In this document: positions 52,915 to 61,647 of the stretch, piece by piece
Position numbering within the stretch: the first letter of the stretch is position 1
Layout of the letters: each line of letters begins with the position of its first letter
Origin: Mycolicibacterium peregrinum
GTDB taxonomy: Bacteria; Actinomycetota; Actinomycetes; Mycobacteriales; Mycobacteriaceae
NCBI RefSeq assembly: GCF_001665785.1
Contig: NZ_LZSO01000049.1
Location: forward strand, 62,001 to 126,000
DNA: 64,000 nucleotides
Direction of reading: 5' to 3'
The notes under the pieces: model-generated
Databases searched by the model: none
The model's input: the letters and a program-made list of their open reading frames with translations, nothing else
Told to the model about the DNA's origin: nothing
Made by a program: the position numbers and the translations under genes

Positions 52915-53118
52915 ATGCCACAGGGAACTGTGAAGTGGTTCAACGCGGAAAAGGGCTTCGGCTTCATCGCTCCGGAGGACGGCTCTGCCGACGTGTTTGT
53001 CCACTACACGGAAATCCAGGGCAGCGGATTCCGCACCCTGGAGGAGAACCAGAAGGTTGAGTTCGAGGTTGGCCAGAGCCCCAAGGGGCCGCAGGCCACG
53101 GGTGTTCGGGCCATCTGA
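52915..53118 (+). CDS. cspA: Cold-shock protein CspA
   Basis: 67 residues. RNP1 KGFGFIAPEDG and RNP2 VFVHYTEIQG motifs are intact; MPQGTVKWFNAEKGFGFI is the canonical start. It is a single OB-fold RNA/ssDNA chaperone of the cytosol. It corresponds to Rv3648c (cspA). A GGAAAGAAC-type ribosome site lies upstream and a terminator follows at 53138. Confidence 0.98.
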   Translation: MPQGTVKWFNAEKGFGFIAPEDGSADVFVHYTEIQGSGFRTLEENQKVEFEVGQSPKGPQATGVRAI

Positions 53119-53137
53119 GCCAAACAAACCCAAAGAG

Positions 53138-53188
53138 ACACCCCCGTGTGAGTCCAAAATCGGACACCGCGGGGGTGTTCTCGTTTTT
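53138..53188 (+). terminator. Intrinsic terminator of cspA
   Basis: ACACCCCCG (53138-53146) pairs with CGGGGGTGT (53170-53178). The stem is followed by TCTCGTTTTT, a U-rich tail ending at 53188. It starts 19 nt after the cspA stop. Confidence 0.85.
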
Positions 53189-53216
53189 GCGGCCTGCGCT
53201 GGCCTAGTGTCGGTTT

Positions 53217-53810
53217 GTGAGCCAGCTGTCCTTTTTCTCCGCTGAGTCGGTGCCGCCTGCGGTGGCCGACCTGACGGGGGTGCTTGCCGGGCCGGGGCAG
53301 ATCGTTCTGGCGAGCAGCGGCGGTCGGCAGGCGGCTCGGATCTCGGTGGTCGTCGCCGAGCTGTGGCGTGCCCAGGGTCTGGCCGAGATGATCACCGAGG
53401 TCGGGCTGGTGCCGGAGATCTCCCGGACCGACGAGAACAACCCGCTGGTGCGTACGGCGCTGGATCCGCAGTTGATGCTGATCGCCGGGGAGTGGACCAG
53501 GGGCGCGGTCAAGACAGTGCCGCCCCGATGGCTGCCCGGTGCCCGTGAGTTGCGGGCCTGGACGCTGGCCGCAGGCACGCCCGAGGCGGACGACCGTTAC
53601 CTGCTGGGGCTGGACCCGCATGCGCCCGATACCCACGCTCCGCTGGCCGCGGCCATGATGCGGGTGGGAATCGCCCCGACTCTCATCGGGACCAGAGGCT
53701 CCCATCCGGCCCTTCGGATCAGTGGGCGTCGACGCCTGTCACGCCTGGTGGAGAATGTCGGGGAACCGCCCGGGGAGGCCTCCGCGTTGGCGCAATGGCC
53801 ACGTATTTAA
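53217..53810 (+). CDS. Conserved mycobacterial protein (Rv3647c-like)
   Basis: 197 residues from GTG 53217. No signal peptide or membrane helix. Residues ~100-197 contain PRWLPGARELRAWTLAAGTP and a basic C-terminus RISGRRRLSRLVENVGEPPG. No known catalytic motif is visible. It sits between cspA and topA, 102 nt before topA, as in other mycobacteria. Function unknown. Confidence 0.8.
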   Translation: MSQLSFFSAESVPPAVADLTGVLAGPGQIVLASSGGRQAARISVVVAELWRAQGLAEMITEVGLVPEISRTDENNPLVRTALDPQLMLIAGEWTRGAVKTVPPRWLPGARELRAWTLAAGTPEADDRYLLGLDPHAPDTHAPLAAAMMRVGIAPTLIGTRGSHPALRISGRRRLSRLVENVGEPPGEASALAQWPRI

Positions 53811-53912
53811 TGGTGCACATGCGGAGAGCCGGTTTGCGTAGGCTCGCGCGTAATGCGAAATTGTCAGTTGCCGGGCGTGGCGCGGCAACTATAGAAGTGG
53901 AGCGTAAGCACG

Positions 53913-56765
53913 TTGGCTGGCGATAGCGGCAGCGGTAGCAAGGGGAATGTCCGGCGACTCGTAATTGTCGAGTCGCCGACCAAGGCGCGCAAGATCGCCG
54001 GCTACCTGGGCTCCAATTACGTGGTCGAATCCTCCCGCGGGCACATTCGTGACCTGCCGCGCAATGCCGCTGACGTGCCCGCCAAGTACAAATCCGAACC
54101 GTGGGCGCGCCTCGGGGTCAACGTCGACGACAACTTCGAACCGCTCTACATCGTCAGCCCCGAGAAGAAGAGCACCGTCACCGAGCTCAAAGACCTGCTC
54201 AAGGGTGTCGACGAGCTCTACCTCGCAACGGACGGTGACCGCGAGGGTGAGGCGATCGCCTGGCACCTCTTGGAGACGCTGAAGCCCAAGGTGCCGGTCC
54301 GGCGGATGGTGTTCCACGAGATCACCGAACCCGCGATCCTGGCCGCCGCGGAAAACCCCCGTGACCTGGACATCGCGCTGGTCGACGCGCAGGAAACCCG
54401 CCGCATCCTCGACCGGCTCTACGGCTACGAAGTGTCGCCCGTGCTGTGGAAGAAGGTCGCGCCGAAGCTGTCGGCGGGCCGGGTGCAGTCGGTGGCCACC
54501 CGCATCATCGTGCAGCGTGAGCGTGAGCGCATGGCGTTCCGCAGCGCCGGGTACTGGGACGTCAGCGCCGAGTTGGACGCGTCGGTCTCCGACCCCGAGG
54601 CCAGCCCGCCCAAGTTCACCGCCAAGCTCAACACCGTCGACGGCCGCCGCGTCGCCGCCGGTCGTGATTTCGACTCGCTGGGCCAGTTGAAGAAGCCCGA
54701 CGAGGTGCTCGTGCTCGACGAAGCGAGCGCCGGGGCCCTGGCCGCCGGTCTGCGCGGCGCCCAGCTGGCCGTCAGCTCCGTCGAACAGAAGCCGTACACG
54801 CGCAAGCCCTACGCGCCGTTCATGACCTCCACGCTGCAGCAGGAGGCCGCCCGCAAGCTGCGGTTCTCCTCGGAGCGCACCATGAGCATCGCGCAGCGGC
54901 TGTACGAGAACGGCTACATCACCTACATGCGTACCGACTCGACCACGTTGTCGGAGTCGGCCATCAACGCCGCACGCAATCAGGCGCGGCAGCTCTACGG
55001 TGACGAGTACGTACATCCGTCGCCGCGGCAGTACACCCGCAAGGTCAAGAACGCCCAGGAGGCGCACGAGGCGATCCGCCCCGCCGGTGACGTGTTCCAG
55101 ACCCCGGGGCAGCTGCACGCGCAGCTCGACACCGACGAGTTCCGGCTCTACGAGCTGATCTGGCAGCGCACCGTGGCGTCCCAGATGGCCGACGCGCGCG
55201 GCACGACGTTGTCGCTGCGAATCGCCGGAGCCGCCCCGGCGGCGACATTGGACGGGGGCACCGCGGGCGTTCATCAGGTCGTCTTCAACGCGTCCGGTCG
55301 CACCATCACGTTCGCGGGCTTCCTGAAGGCCTACGTCGAGAGCCTCGACGAGCAGGCCGGTGGTGAGGCCGACGACGCCGAGAGCCGTCTGCCGAACCTG
55401 ACCCAGGGCCAGCGCGTCGACGCCGCCGATCTGACCGCCGACGGGCACACCACCAGCCCGCCGGCCCGCTACACCGAGGCGTCGCTGATCAAGGCCCTCG
55501 AAGAACTCGGTATCGGCCGCCCTTCGACGTACAGCTCGATCATCAAGACCATCCAGGACCGCGGCTACGTGGTCAAAAAGGGCAGTGCGCTGGTCCCGTC
55601 GTGGGTCGCCTTTGCCGTTATCGGACTGCTGGAGCAACACTTCGGCCGGCTGGTCGATTACGACTTCACCGCGGCCATGGAAGACGAGCTCGACGAGATC
55701 GCCAACGGCCACGAACAACGCACCAACTGGCTGGCGAACTTCTACTTCGGCGGTGAGCACGGCGTCGAGGGATCCATCGCCCGCGCCGGTGGCCTCAAGC
55801 ACCTCGTCGGCGGCAACCTCGAAGGCATCGACGCGCGAGAAGTCAACTCCATCAAGCTCTTCGATGACGACGAAGGTCGCGCCGTGGTGGTCCGGGTCGG
55901 TCGCAACGGCCCGTACCTGGAGCGGATGATTGCCGATCCGGACAATCCGGGGGAGCTCAAGCCGCAGCGCGCCAACCTCAAGGACGAGCTGACGCCCGAC
56001 GAGCTGACCCTCGAGTTGGCCGAGAAGGCTTTCGCCACACCGCAAGAGGGCCGCGTGCTGGGTGTCGACCCGGTGTCCGGGCACGAGATCGTCGCCAAGG
56101 ACGGACGATTCGGGCCCTACGTCACCGAGATCCTCCCGGAGCCCCCCGAAGATCCCGATGCGGGAACGACGGCCAAGAAGGGCAAGAAGCCCACCGGACC
56201 CAAGCCGCGCACCGGATCTCTGTTGCGCACAATGGATCTGGAGACCGTGACGCTGGACGACGCGCTCAAGCTGCTGTCGTTGCCCCGGGTGGTCGGTGTC
56301 GACCCGTCGAATAACGAGGAGATCACCGCGCAGAACGGCCGCTACGGTCCGTATCTCAAGCGCGGCACCGACTCTCGCTCGCTGGCCACCGAGGAACAGA
56401 TGTTCACCATCACCCTCGACGAGGCGCTGAAGATCTACGCGGAGCCGAAACGCCGTGGGCGCCAGGCCGCTGCGGCCCCGCCGCTGCGTGAGCTGGGTAC
56501 CGACCCGGCCTCGGGCAAGCCGATGGTGATCAAGGACGGGCGGTTCGGTCCGTACGTCACCGACGGCGAGACCAACGCCAGCCTGCGCAAGGGCGACGAC
56601 GTCGCCTCGATCACCGATGAGCGGGCCTCGGAACTGCTGGCCGATCGCCGGGCCCGCGGGCCGGTGAAGAAGGCCGCGAAGAAGGCGCCGGCGAAGAAGG
56701 CCGCCGCCAAGAAAACGGCGGCGAAGAAGGCCCCGGCGAAGAAGGCCGCCGCCAAGAAGGCCTGA
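53913..56765 (+). CDS. topA: DNA topoisomerase I
   Basis: 950 residues from TTG 53913. TOPRIM domain starts RRLVIVESPTKARKIAGYLG and includes the metal motif DGDREGEAIAWH. The catalytic Tyr is in ENGYITYMRTDSTTLSESAI. Four C-terminal repeat domains (for example KDGRFGPYVTEILPEPPEDP and NGRYGPYLKRGTDSRSLATE) replace zinc fingers, as in mycobacterial TopA. The last ~35 residues are a Lys/Ala-rich tail (KKAAKKAPAKKAAAKKTAAK...), like histone tails, which helps DNA binding. It relaxes negative supercoils and is the only type IA enzyme in mycobacteria. Confidence 0.97.
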   Translation: MAGDSGSGSKGNVRRLVIVESPTKARKIAGYLGSNYVVESSRGHIRDLPRNAADVPAKYKSEPWARLGVNVDDNFEPLYIVSPEKKSTVTELKDLLKGVDELYLATDGDREGEAIAWHLLETLKPKVPVRRMVFHEITEPAILAAAENPRDLDIALVDAQETRRILDRLYGYEVSPVLWKKVAPKLSAGRVQSVATRIIVQRERERMAFRSAGYWDVSAELDASVSDPEASPPKFTAKLNTVDGRRVAAGRDFDSLGQLKKPDEVLVLDEASAGALAAGLRGAQLAVSSVEQKPYTRKPYAPFMTSTLQQEAARKLRFSSERTMSIAQRLYENGYITYMRTDSTTLSESAINAARNQARQLYGDEYVHPSPRQYTRKVKNAQEAHEAIRPAGDVFQTPGQLHAQLDTDEFRLYELIWQRTVASQMADARGTTLSLRIAGAAPAATLDGGTAGVHQVVFNASGRTITFAGFLKAYVESLDEQAGGEADDAESRLPNLTQGQRVDAADLTADGHTTSPPARYTEASLIKALEELGIGRPSTYSSIIKTIQDRGYVVKKGSALVPSWVAFAVIGLLEQHFGRLVDYDFTAAMEDELDEIANGHEQRTNWLANFYFGGEHGVEGSIARAGGLKHLVGGNLEGIDAREVNSIKLFDDDEGRAVVVRVGRNGPYLERMIADPDNPGELKPQRANLKDELTPDELTLELAEKAFATPQEGRVLGVDPVSGHEIVAKDGRFGPYVTEILPEPPEDPDAGTTAKKGKKPTGPKPRTGSLLRTMDLETVTLDDALKLLSLPRVVGVDPSNNEEITAQNGRYGPYLKRGTDSRSLATEEQMFTITLDEALKIYAEPKRRGRQAAAAPPLRELGTDPASGKPMVIKDGRFGPYVTDGETNASLRKGDDVASITDERASELLADRRARGPVKKAAKKAPAKKAAAKKTAAKKAPAKKAAAKKA

Positions 56766-56788
56766 CCCGTTCTAGCCCCGTGTTGTTC

Positions 56789-56849
56789 GCCGAGTGGCTA
56801 GTTGTGTCACGTGCTTCGTGAAAAGGTGTGCAATAACTGGCCATTCGGC
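56789..56849. repeat. Interspersed palindrome, copy C
   Basis: GCCGAGTGGCTAGTTGTGTC (from 56789) and its inverted partner ending CTGGCCATTCGGC at 56849 pair over 22 positions with 17 matches, and several mismatches become G-U pairs in RNA. Loop GTGCTTCGTGAAAAGGT. It lies between the convergent topA and adenylate cyclase genes. Same family as copies at 4236 and 39857. Confidence 0.8.
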
Positions 56850-56861
56850 GGTGAGGCGCGT

Positions 56862-58487
56862 CTAGGTCGAGCTTCGTACGTCGTCGTCGGTGACGTCGCG
56901 TTCGGCTTCGCGCTCCAGATCCCGTGGCAGCACCAGGTTCATCGGGCGCGCCAGCTGGGTGGGCACGGTGCGTCCGCGCAGTTCGACGATCTCGCCCACA
57001 TCCCAGCTCAGCGCCTCGGCGTCGAGCGCCCCGCTGACCGCGATCGCCGAGGCCAGCACATGGCCCTCCTCCAGCTTGGCGAGTTCGGTGAGGCGGGCAG
57101 CCTCGTTCACCGGGTCGCCGATCACGGTGTACTCGAACCGGGCCTGAGCACCGATATGGCCGGCGATCGCGCGCCCGGCCGACACCCCGATCCCGAACTC
57201 GGTGTCGCTCCCCAGCACGCTGAGCAGCTCGTCATGCAGCTCGCGGGACGCGGCCAGCGCGCCGCCGGAGGCGTCGGGATGCTCGATGGGGGCGCCGAAG
57301 ATGGCCAGCGCCGCGTCACCCTGGAACTTGTTGACGAATCCGCCGTGCCGGTTGACCGTGTCGACGATGACGCGGAAGAACTCGTTGAGCAGATTCACCA
57401 CGTCGCCGGCCGGGATCGTCGACGCCAGATGCGTCGACCCCACCAGGTCCACGAACAGCACCGCGACGTCGCGTTCCTGGCCGCCCAGCTCGGTGCCGCG
57501 CTCCAGGGCGCGACGGGCCACGTCCTCACCTACATACCGGCCGAACAGGTCACGCAGCCGTTGCCGCTCGGCCAGCTCGCGCACCATGTCGTTGAAGCCG
57601 GCCTGCAGCAGGCCCAGCTCACTGGCGTCGTAGATCTGCATGTGCGCGTTGTAGTTGCCGCGCTGCACCTCACCCAGCGCCCAGCGCAGCTGGCGCAGCG
57701 GGTCGGCAATCGACATCGCCACCAGCATGGTGCCCGACAAGCCGATCACCAGCGCGGCGACCGCCAGCAGCAACAGCGGTGTGATCAGCCGGTCGGCGGA
57801 GGCGGTAAGGATCGAGAACTTGCTGGCCACCAGGGCCAGCACGATGGCCAGGACAGGCACGCCCGTCGAGAGCACCCAGGTGAGCACCTGGCGCAGGATC
57901 ACCCCGGGGGCGCGGAAGTTCTCCGGAACCCCGCCGCGTAGCGCGGCTACCGCGACCGGCCGCAGCACCCGCTCGGACTGCAGGTAGCCGATGATCGCGG
58001 TGGCGGTTGCACCCAGAGCGGTGGCGACGAGCACCACCGGAGCGGACTTACTGGCTACCGGCCAGCTGGCCACGATGAACACGATCGAGCCCAGGAACCA
58101 GTTCGTGACGCTGATCAGGGTGCGGTAGAAGGGCATCTTCAGCGCCCGTACGCGGGCCAACTCGGTGATGGCCGGGTCGGACTTGGACAGCAGGGTGTCG
58201 CGACGCTGCCAGCGGATCACCGGGATGAGCAGCCGCAGGGCCAGGTAGGCGCCGATGGTGAACGAGATGAACAGGTAGCCCAGGAAGATCGCCAGGTTGA
58301 CCACCGGCAGGTCCTGGAGCTGGATGCGGTCCTCGGGCGGCAGACCGAACCGAAGGAAGCCCAGCACGAACAGCGCGCCGATGATGTCGGCCTGCAGCAT
58401 GCCCAGGGTGAACACCGGCCACGGGGTACGCGCCACCCACCGAGCGAATGCACCGATTCGCGCGATGGGGATGGGCTCCGTGGTCAC
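56862..58487 (-). CDS. Membrane adenylate cyclase with HAMP domain (Rv3645-like)
   Basis: 541 residues from GTG 58487. Six membrane helices (residues ~10-270), then a HAMP domain (LRQLRWALGEVQRGNYNAHM) and a class IIIb cyclase domain (~360-520). Catalytic residues seen: metal Asp in VLFVDLVGST and FQGDAALAIF, adenine-specifying Lys in FVNKFQGD, and Asn in VIGDPVNEAARLTELAK. It makes cAMP, the ligand of Crp encoded 23 kb away. In M. tuberculosis Rv3645 is the main cAMP source and links to fatty acid and cholesterol use. Confidence 0.95.
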   Translation of the reverse strand: MTTEPIPIARIGAFARWVARTPWPVFTLGMLQADIIGALFVLGFLRFGLPPEDRIQLQDLPVVNLAIFLGYLFISFTIGAYLALRLLIPVIRWQRRDTLLSKSDPAITELARVRALKMPFYRTLISVTNWFLGSIVFIVASWPVASKSAPVVLVATALGATATAIIGYLQSERVLRPVAVAALRGGVPENFRAPGVILRQVLTWVLSTGVPVLAIVLALVASKFSILTASADRLITPLLLLAVAALVIGLSGTMLVAMSIADPLRQLRWALGEVQRGNYNAHMQIYDASELGLLQAGFNDMVRELAERQRLRDLFGRYVGEDVARRALERGTELGGQERDVAVLFVDLVGSTHLASTIPAGDVVNLLNEFFRVIVDTVNRHGGFVNKFQGDAALAIFGAPIEHPDASGGALAASRELHDELLSVLGSDTEFGIGVSAGRAIAGHIGAQARFEYTVIGDPVNEAARLTELAKLEEGHVLASAIAVSGALDAEALSWDVGEIVELRGRTVPTQLARPMNLVLPRDLEREAERDVTDDDVRSST

Positions 58488-58569
58488 CCGTTCACCGTAT
58501 CGGGCCCCAGGGACGTTGAGCGCCTGCTGTGACGTGGTTGTGTCGGCTTGACCACTACTGTTGGGGACG

Positions 58570-59778
58570 ATGAGCGGGGTCTTTTCGCGGCTGGTGGGCC
58601 AGCACGCGGTGGAACAGGAGCTAGTGGCGGCCGCGTCGGCGGCCCGAGGTGATTCGCCACACAGTGGCACCACCGTCGGGACCATGACCCATGCCTGGCT
58701 GATCACCGGCCCGCCCGGATCGGGGCGTTCGGTGGCTGCGCTGTGCTTCGCGGCGGCCCTGCAGTGCACGTCAGAGGGGACGCCGGGCTGCGGTGAATGC
58801 CGGGCCTGTACGACGACGATGGCCGGGACCCACGCCGATGTGCGCCGCATCGTGCCCGAGGGATTGTCGATTGCGGTCAAGGAGATGCGCGAGATTGTCC
58901 AGATCGCCTCGCGCCGGCCCGGGACCGGGCGGTGGCAGGTCGTGGTGATCGAGGATGCCGACCGGCTCACCGAGGGCGCGGCCAACGCGCTGCTCAAGGT
59001 GGTGGAGGAGCCACCGGCGTCGACCGTGTTCCTGCTCTGCGCGCCGTCGGTGGACCCCGAGGACATCGCGATCACGCTGCGCTCCCGGTGCCGGCACGTG
59101 GCGCTGACCACGCCGTCGGTGGACGCCATCGCCGACGTGCTGATCTCCGGTGACGGGCTGCCCGAGGCAGACGCACGCTGGGCGGCCTCGGTCAGCGGCG
59201 GACATGTGGGGCGGGCCCGGCGGCTGGCGACCGATCCGGAGGCCAGGGACCGCCGGAAACGGGCGCTCGGGCTGGCCCGCGACGCTGCGACGCCGGCGCG
59301 GGCGTTCGCGGCGGCCGAGGAGATGGTGGCCGTCGCCGAGTCCGAGGCGCTGGCGTTGACCGCGGGACGCAACGAGACCGAGACCGAGGAGCTCAAGACC
59401 GCCCTTGGGGCAGGTGGGACCGGAAAAGGTACCGCTGCCACCACCCGCGGGACTGCGGGTGCGCTCAAAGAGCTGGAGCGGCGGCAGAAGTCACGGCAGA
59501 CCCGCGCCTCGCGCGATGCGCTGGACCGGGCCCTGATCGACCTGGCCACCTACTTCCGCGATGCCCTGCTGGTGTCCTCGGGCGCCGGTGGTGTCACGGC
59601 GAACCACCCGGACATGGCGGAGAAGGTGGAGGCCATGGCCGCCCACGTGCCACCGGACCGGCTGCTGCGCTGCATCGAGGCGGTGCTGGAGTGCCGCGAG
59701 GCGCTGGCTGTCAACGTCAAGCCGAAGTTCGCCGTCGATGCCATGGTGGCGACCGTCGGGCAGGCGCTACGTGGGTGA
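58570..59778 (+). CDS. holB: DNA polymerase III delta-prime subunit
   Basis: 402 residues from ATG 58570 (TTG 58561 also in frame). Walker A-like ITGPPGSGRSVAALCFAAAL, zinc-module cysteines in CTSEGTPGCGECRACTTTMA, and WQVVVIEDADRLTEGAANAL with downstream LLKVVEEPPASTVFLLCAPS belong to the DnaX/HolB clamp-loader family. It loads the sliding clamp with gamma/tau and delta. It corresponds to Rv3644c. It begins 83 nt from the divergent cyclase start and ends 56 nt before tRNA-Thr. Confidence 0.93.
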   Translation: MSGVFSRLVGQHAVEQELVAAASAARGDSPHSGTTVGTMTHAWLITGPPGSGRSVAALCFAAALQCTSEGTPGCGECRACTTTMAGTHADVRRIVPEGLSIAVKEMREIVQIASRRPGTGRWQVVVIEDADRLTEGAANALLKVVEEPPASTVFLLCAPSVDPEDIAITLRSRCRHVALTTPSVDAIADVLISGDGLPEADARWAASVSGGHVGRARRLATDPEARDRRKRALGLARDAATPARAFAAAEEMVAVAESEALALTAGRNETETEELKTALGAGGTGKGTAATTRGTAGALKELERRQKSRQTRASRDALDRALIDLATYFRDALLVSSGAGGVTANHPDMAEKVEAMAAHVPPDRLLRCIEAVLECREALAVNVKPKFAVDAMVATVGQALRG

Positions 59779-59834
59779 GTTGGGTCCTGGGCGGCGTCTG
59801 CCGTAAAGTGGTGCCGCCCGGTTCGCCCGGGTGC

Positions 59835-59910
59835 GCCACCCTAGCTCAGTCGGTAGAGCAATTCACTCGTAATGAATAGGTCAGGGGTTCGATTCCCCTG
59901 GGTGGCTCCA
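59835..59910 (+). tRNA. tRNA-Thr (anticodon CGT)
   Basis: Acceptor stem GCCACCC/GGGTGGC, D arm AGCTCAGTCGGTAGAGCA, anticodon stem ATTCA/TGAAT with loop CTCGTAA (anticodon CGT, reads ACG), T arm AGGGGTTCGATTCCCCT, discriminator T, and encoded CCA at 59908-59910. It marks the junction between the conserved gene order and a more A/T-rich accessory region on its 3' side. Confidence 0.97.
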
Positions 59911-59976
59911 GACGTCCAGGTTGGACGACCAAATCACTGCGCTTCGCCGGGTTGAAGCGGCGATAGGCTCACGGCT

Positions 59977-60507
59977 ATGGCACGGATCGTGGTGGGGGCG
60001 GCTCTCGTAGCAGCGGTTTCGCTGGCACCTCCGGTAGCGGCGGCCGATCCGGGGCAGATCCCGGATCTCGGTGGTTACACCGCGGTGGATGTTCACCCTT
60101 ACGACACGTATTACAACTATCCGACGACGAACGGCGCGCAGTTCGTCACCCCGGGCGGGTACCGCTGCCGAATCACCTATACAGGCCGTGCCAATCCACC
60201 AATGAAGCAAGCCACCTGCTGGGGTGCGCTGCCCGGTACAACGAGCAACTTCGTCAGCGTTTTCGCGGCCATGCAACTCGATCCGGCGAAATTTTCCACC
60301 GGGGACCTGGCCAACATGGAGAAGTACACGGACTACAAAGAGCCGCGCGAACGCACGGTTGACCCCGCTGACTACAAGTTGCTTCCCGCGGGCAGCAAGC
60401 TTGTCTACCCCGACACCGGGACGTGCGCCGTCACCGACGTGAGCACGGTGTGCGTGATCGGTGACCACGGCTTCGAGCTGTCGGTGAAGGGCAGCCGGGT
60501 CTTCTAG
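59977..60507 (+). CDS. Secreted mycobacterial protein of unknown function
   Basis: 176 residues. A clear signal peptide (IVVGAALVAAVSLAPPVAAA) with cleavage near AAADP. The mature part has four Cys (YRCRITY, ATCWGALP, GTCAVTD, TVCVIGD), probably two disulfides, and ends in a short beta-rich segment HGFELSVKGSRVF. This recalls small secreted mycobacterial proteins of unknown role. It overlaps the opposing CMD gene by 4 nt. Confidence 0.75.
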   Translation: MARIVVGAALVAAVSLAPPVAAADPGQIPDLGGYTAVDVHPYDTYYNYPTTNGAQFVTPGGYRCRITYTGRANPPMKQATCWGALPGTTSNFVSVFAAMQLDPAKFSTGDLANMEKYTDYKEPRERTVDPADYKLLPAGSKLVYPDTGTCAVTDVSTVCVIGDHGFELSVKGSRVF

Positions 60508-60869
60508 TCCTTGGCCAGCGCTTCACGCGCCACGTTGCGGGCGGTGTTCGCAGCGGGGAATCCCGCATAACCGCTGGCGTGGTAGATGACTTCGGCGATC
60601 TCGTCTTCGGTGAGGCCGTTTCGCAGCCCGATCCTGACGTGCGACTCGAACTCATCGGTGGCCCGCAGGGCGATCAAGATGCCCATGGTGACCAGGCTGC
60701 GGTCACGCCGGCTCAACCCGTCACGGCTCCACAACCGGCCGAAGACGTTGTCGACACCGATGGCCATCAGCTCGTCGCCGAACCTGCCGTCAGGCTCCAC
60801 AACGTCTGCCGGCAGATGCGGCACCATCTCCTGGAGGACACGCAGACCCTGTTCGCGTACGTCAGTCAT
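60504..60869 (-). CDS. Carboxymuconolactone decarboxylase (CMD/AhpD-like) family protein
   Basis: 121 residues. The CMD helix pattern RLWSRDGLSRRDRSLVTMGI (residues ~42-61), then SHVRIGLRNGLTEDEIAEVI and YHASGYAGFPAANTARNVAR is complete. It lacks the CxxC of AhpD, so redox activity is doubtful; the sequence is closer to gamma-carboxymuconolactone decarboxylase itself. Cytosolic. Substrate unknown. Confidence 0.92.
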   Translation of the reverse strand: MTDVREQGLRVLQEMVPHLPADVVEPDGRFGDELMAIGVDNVFGRLWSRDGLSRRDRSLVTMGILIALRATDEFESHVRIGLRNGLTEDEIAEVIYHASGYAGFPAANTARNVAREALAKD

Positions 60870-60889
60870 GCCTGCCAGCTTGGCATGGA

Positions 60890-61399
60890 CTACTCGCCGG
60901 TGGCGGTGATGACGACGATGGGTGCGTCTGCGGCCAGGAACGCGTGCGCGCTGATTCTGGTCGAGCGGAACGTCTGGTCCAACTGGTCGCTGGTGAGATA
61001 GCCGCCCTGGGGCAGGTTGCCGCGCAGGGTTTCCCAGACGTCGGGCTGATCGGCGGTCGGAACCGGTCGATATGCCGCCTTCAAACCGTCGGCGGTCGCT
61101 GGGCTCACTTCGACGATGGCGTCGATCCAGTACAACGAAGGTCCGGGCATTCGTGGATCACCCATGTCGCCGCTTGTCCATGATGCCGAGATTGGTGGTC
61201 CGAGTGCGGGAAATCGTTTGGTCAACGGTTCGAGTTCGTGTCGGACCGGATTGGATGTGGTCTTGGCAGCGGGAGCGTTCGGCGATGTCTGGGGAGCCGG
61301 GTTGCACGCTGAGACAACGAAAGTCAGGAGTGTGACGGCGAGTAGTCGGTTACGCCAACTGGCATCAGAGGTTCGGGAAGAGTCAGTCCATGAGCGCAT
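60890..61399 (-). CDS. Putative lipoprotein
   Basis: 169 residues from ATG 61399; a longer frame exists but the region upstream overlaps another reading frame. A hydrophobic stretch LLAVTLLTFVVSAC ends in a lipobox (VSAC), followed by a Pro/Thr/Ala-rich linker (PAPQTSPNAPAAKTTSNPV). The mature part has no known domain. It starts inside the last 17 nt of the short ORF at 61383-61529. Together with the second lipoprotein and the TPR-region gene it forms a minus-strand set. Confidence 0.65.
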   Translation of the reverse strand: MRSWTDSSRTSDASWRNRLLAVTLLTFVVSACNPAPQTSPNAPAAKTTSNPVRHELEPLTKRFPALGPPISASWTSGDMGDPRMPGPSLYWIDAIVEVSPATADGLKAAYRPVPTADQPDVWETLRGNLPQGGYLTSDQLDQTFRSTRISAHAFLAADAPIVVITATGE

Positions 61400-61529
61400 T
61401 GATCTCCTCGGCGGCCGTTTCCGGATAGATGCTGGTCTTGACCCACGTCTCATCGTGCTGTCGGTCGGTATGAGACGTACCTACATCGCTGGAGAGCAAC
61501 CAGTAATTGGTCGCGGGTACGACGGCCAA
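61383..61529 (-). CDS. Short ORF, possibly the remnant of a longer gene
   Basis: A 48-residue ORF from TTG 61529 with coding-like composition: AVVPATNYWLLSSDVGTSHT, then ETWVKTSIYPETAAEEINAL. It is open upstream of the TTG without a convincing start, and another frame starts at ATG 61579 (MIRDSYAYSSRHGVG) and overlaps it. A frameshifted gene of roughly 60-70 codons is possible. It overlaps the 5' end of the downstream lipoprotein gene, as coupled genes do. The strip 61530-61647 holds nothing else I can support. Confidence 0.4.
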   Translation of the reverse strand: MAVVPATNYWLLSSDVGTSHTDRQHDETWVKTSIYPETAAEEINALMD

Positions 61530-61647
61530 GTGATGCCGACTCCGTGTCGGCTGCTGTAGGCATAGGAGTCGCGGATCATAGTGTGACCGTGTGTGCTTGG
61601 TTGTCTTCCGTCCAGTTCCTCATATCGCAGAAGCGACTCTCGCTGCT

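Noticed and set aside
53889..56084. 731-residue ORF antisense to topA
   Set aside because: It is the mirror of a highly conserved gene in the preferred high-GC antisense frame; composition is Arg/Gly/Val-rich with no domain, and topA motifs cover the same bases.
59835..59910. tRNA-Thr as a proven attachment site
   Set aside because: No duplicate of the tRNA 3' end and no integrase is visible up to the window edge, so only a suspicion can be stated.
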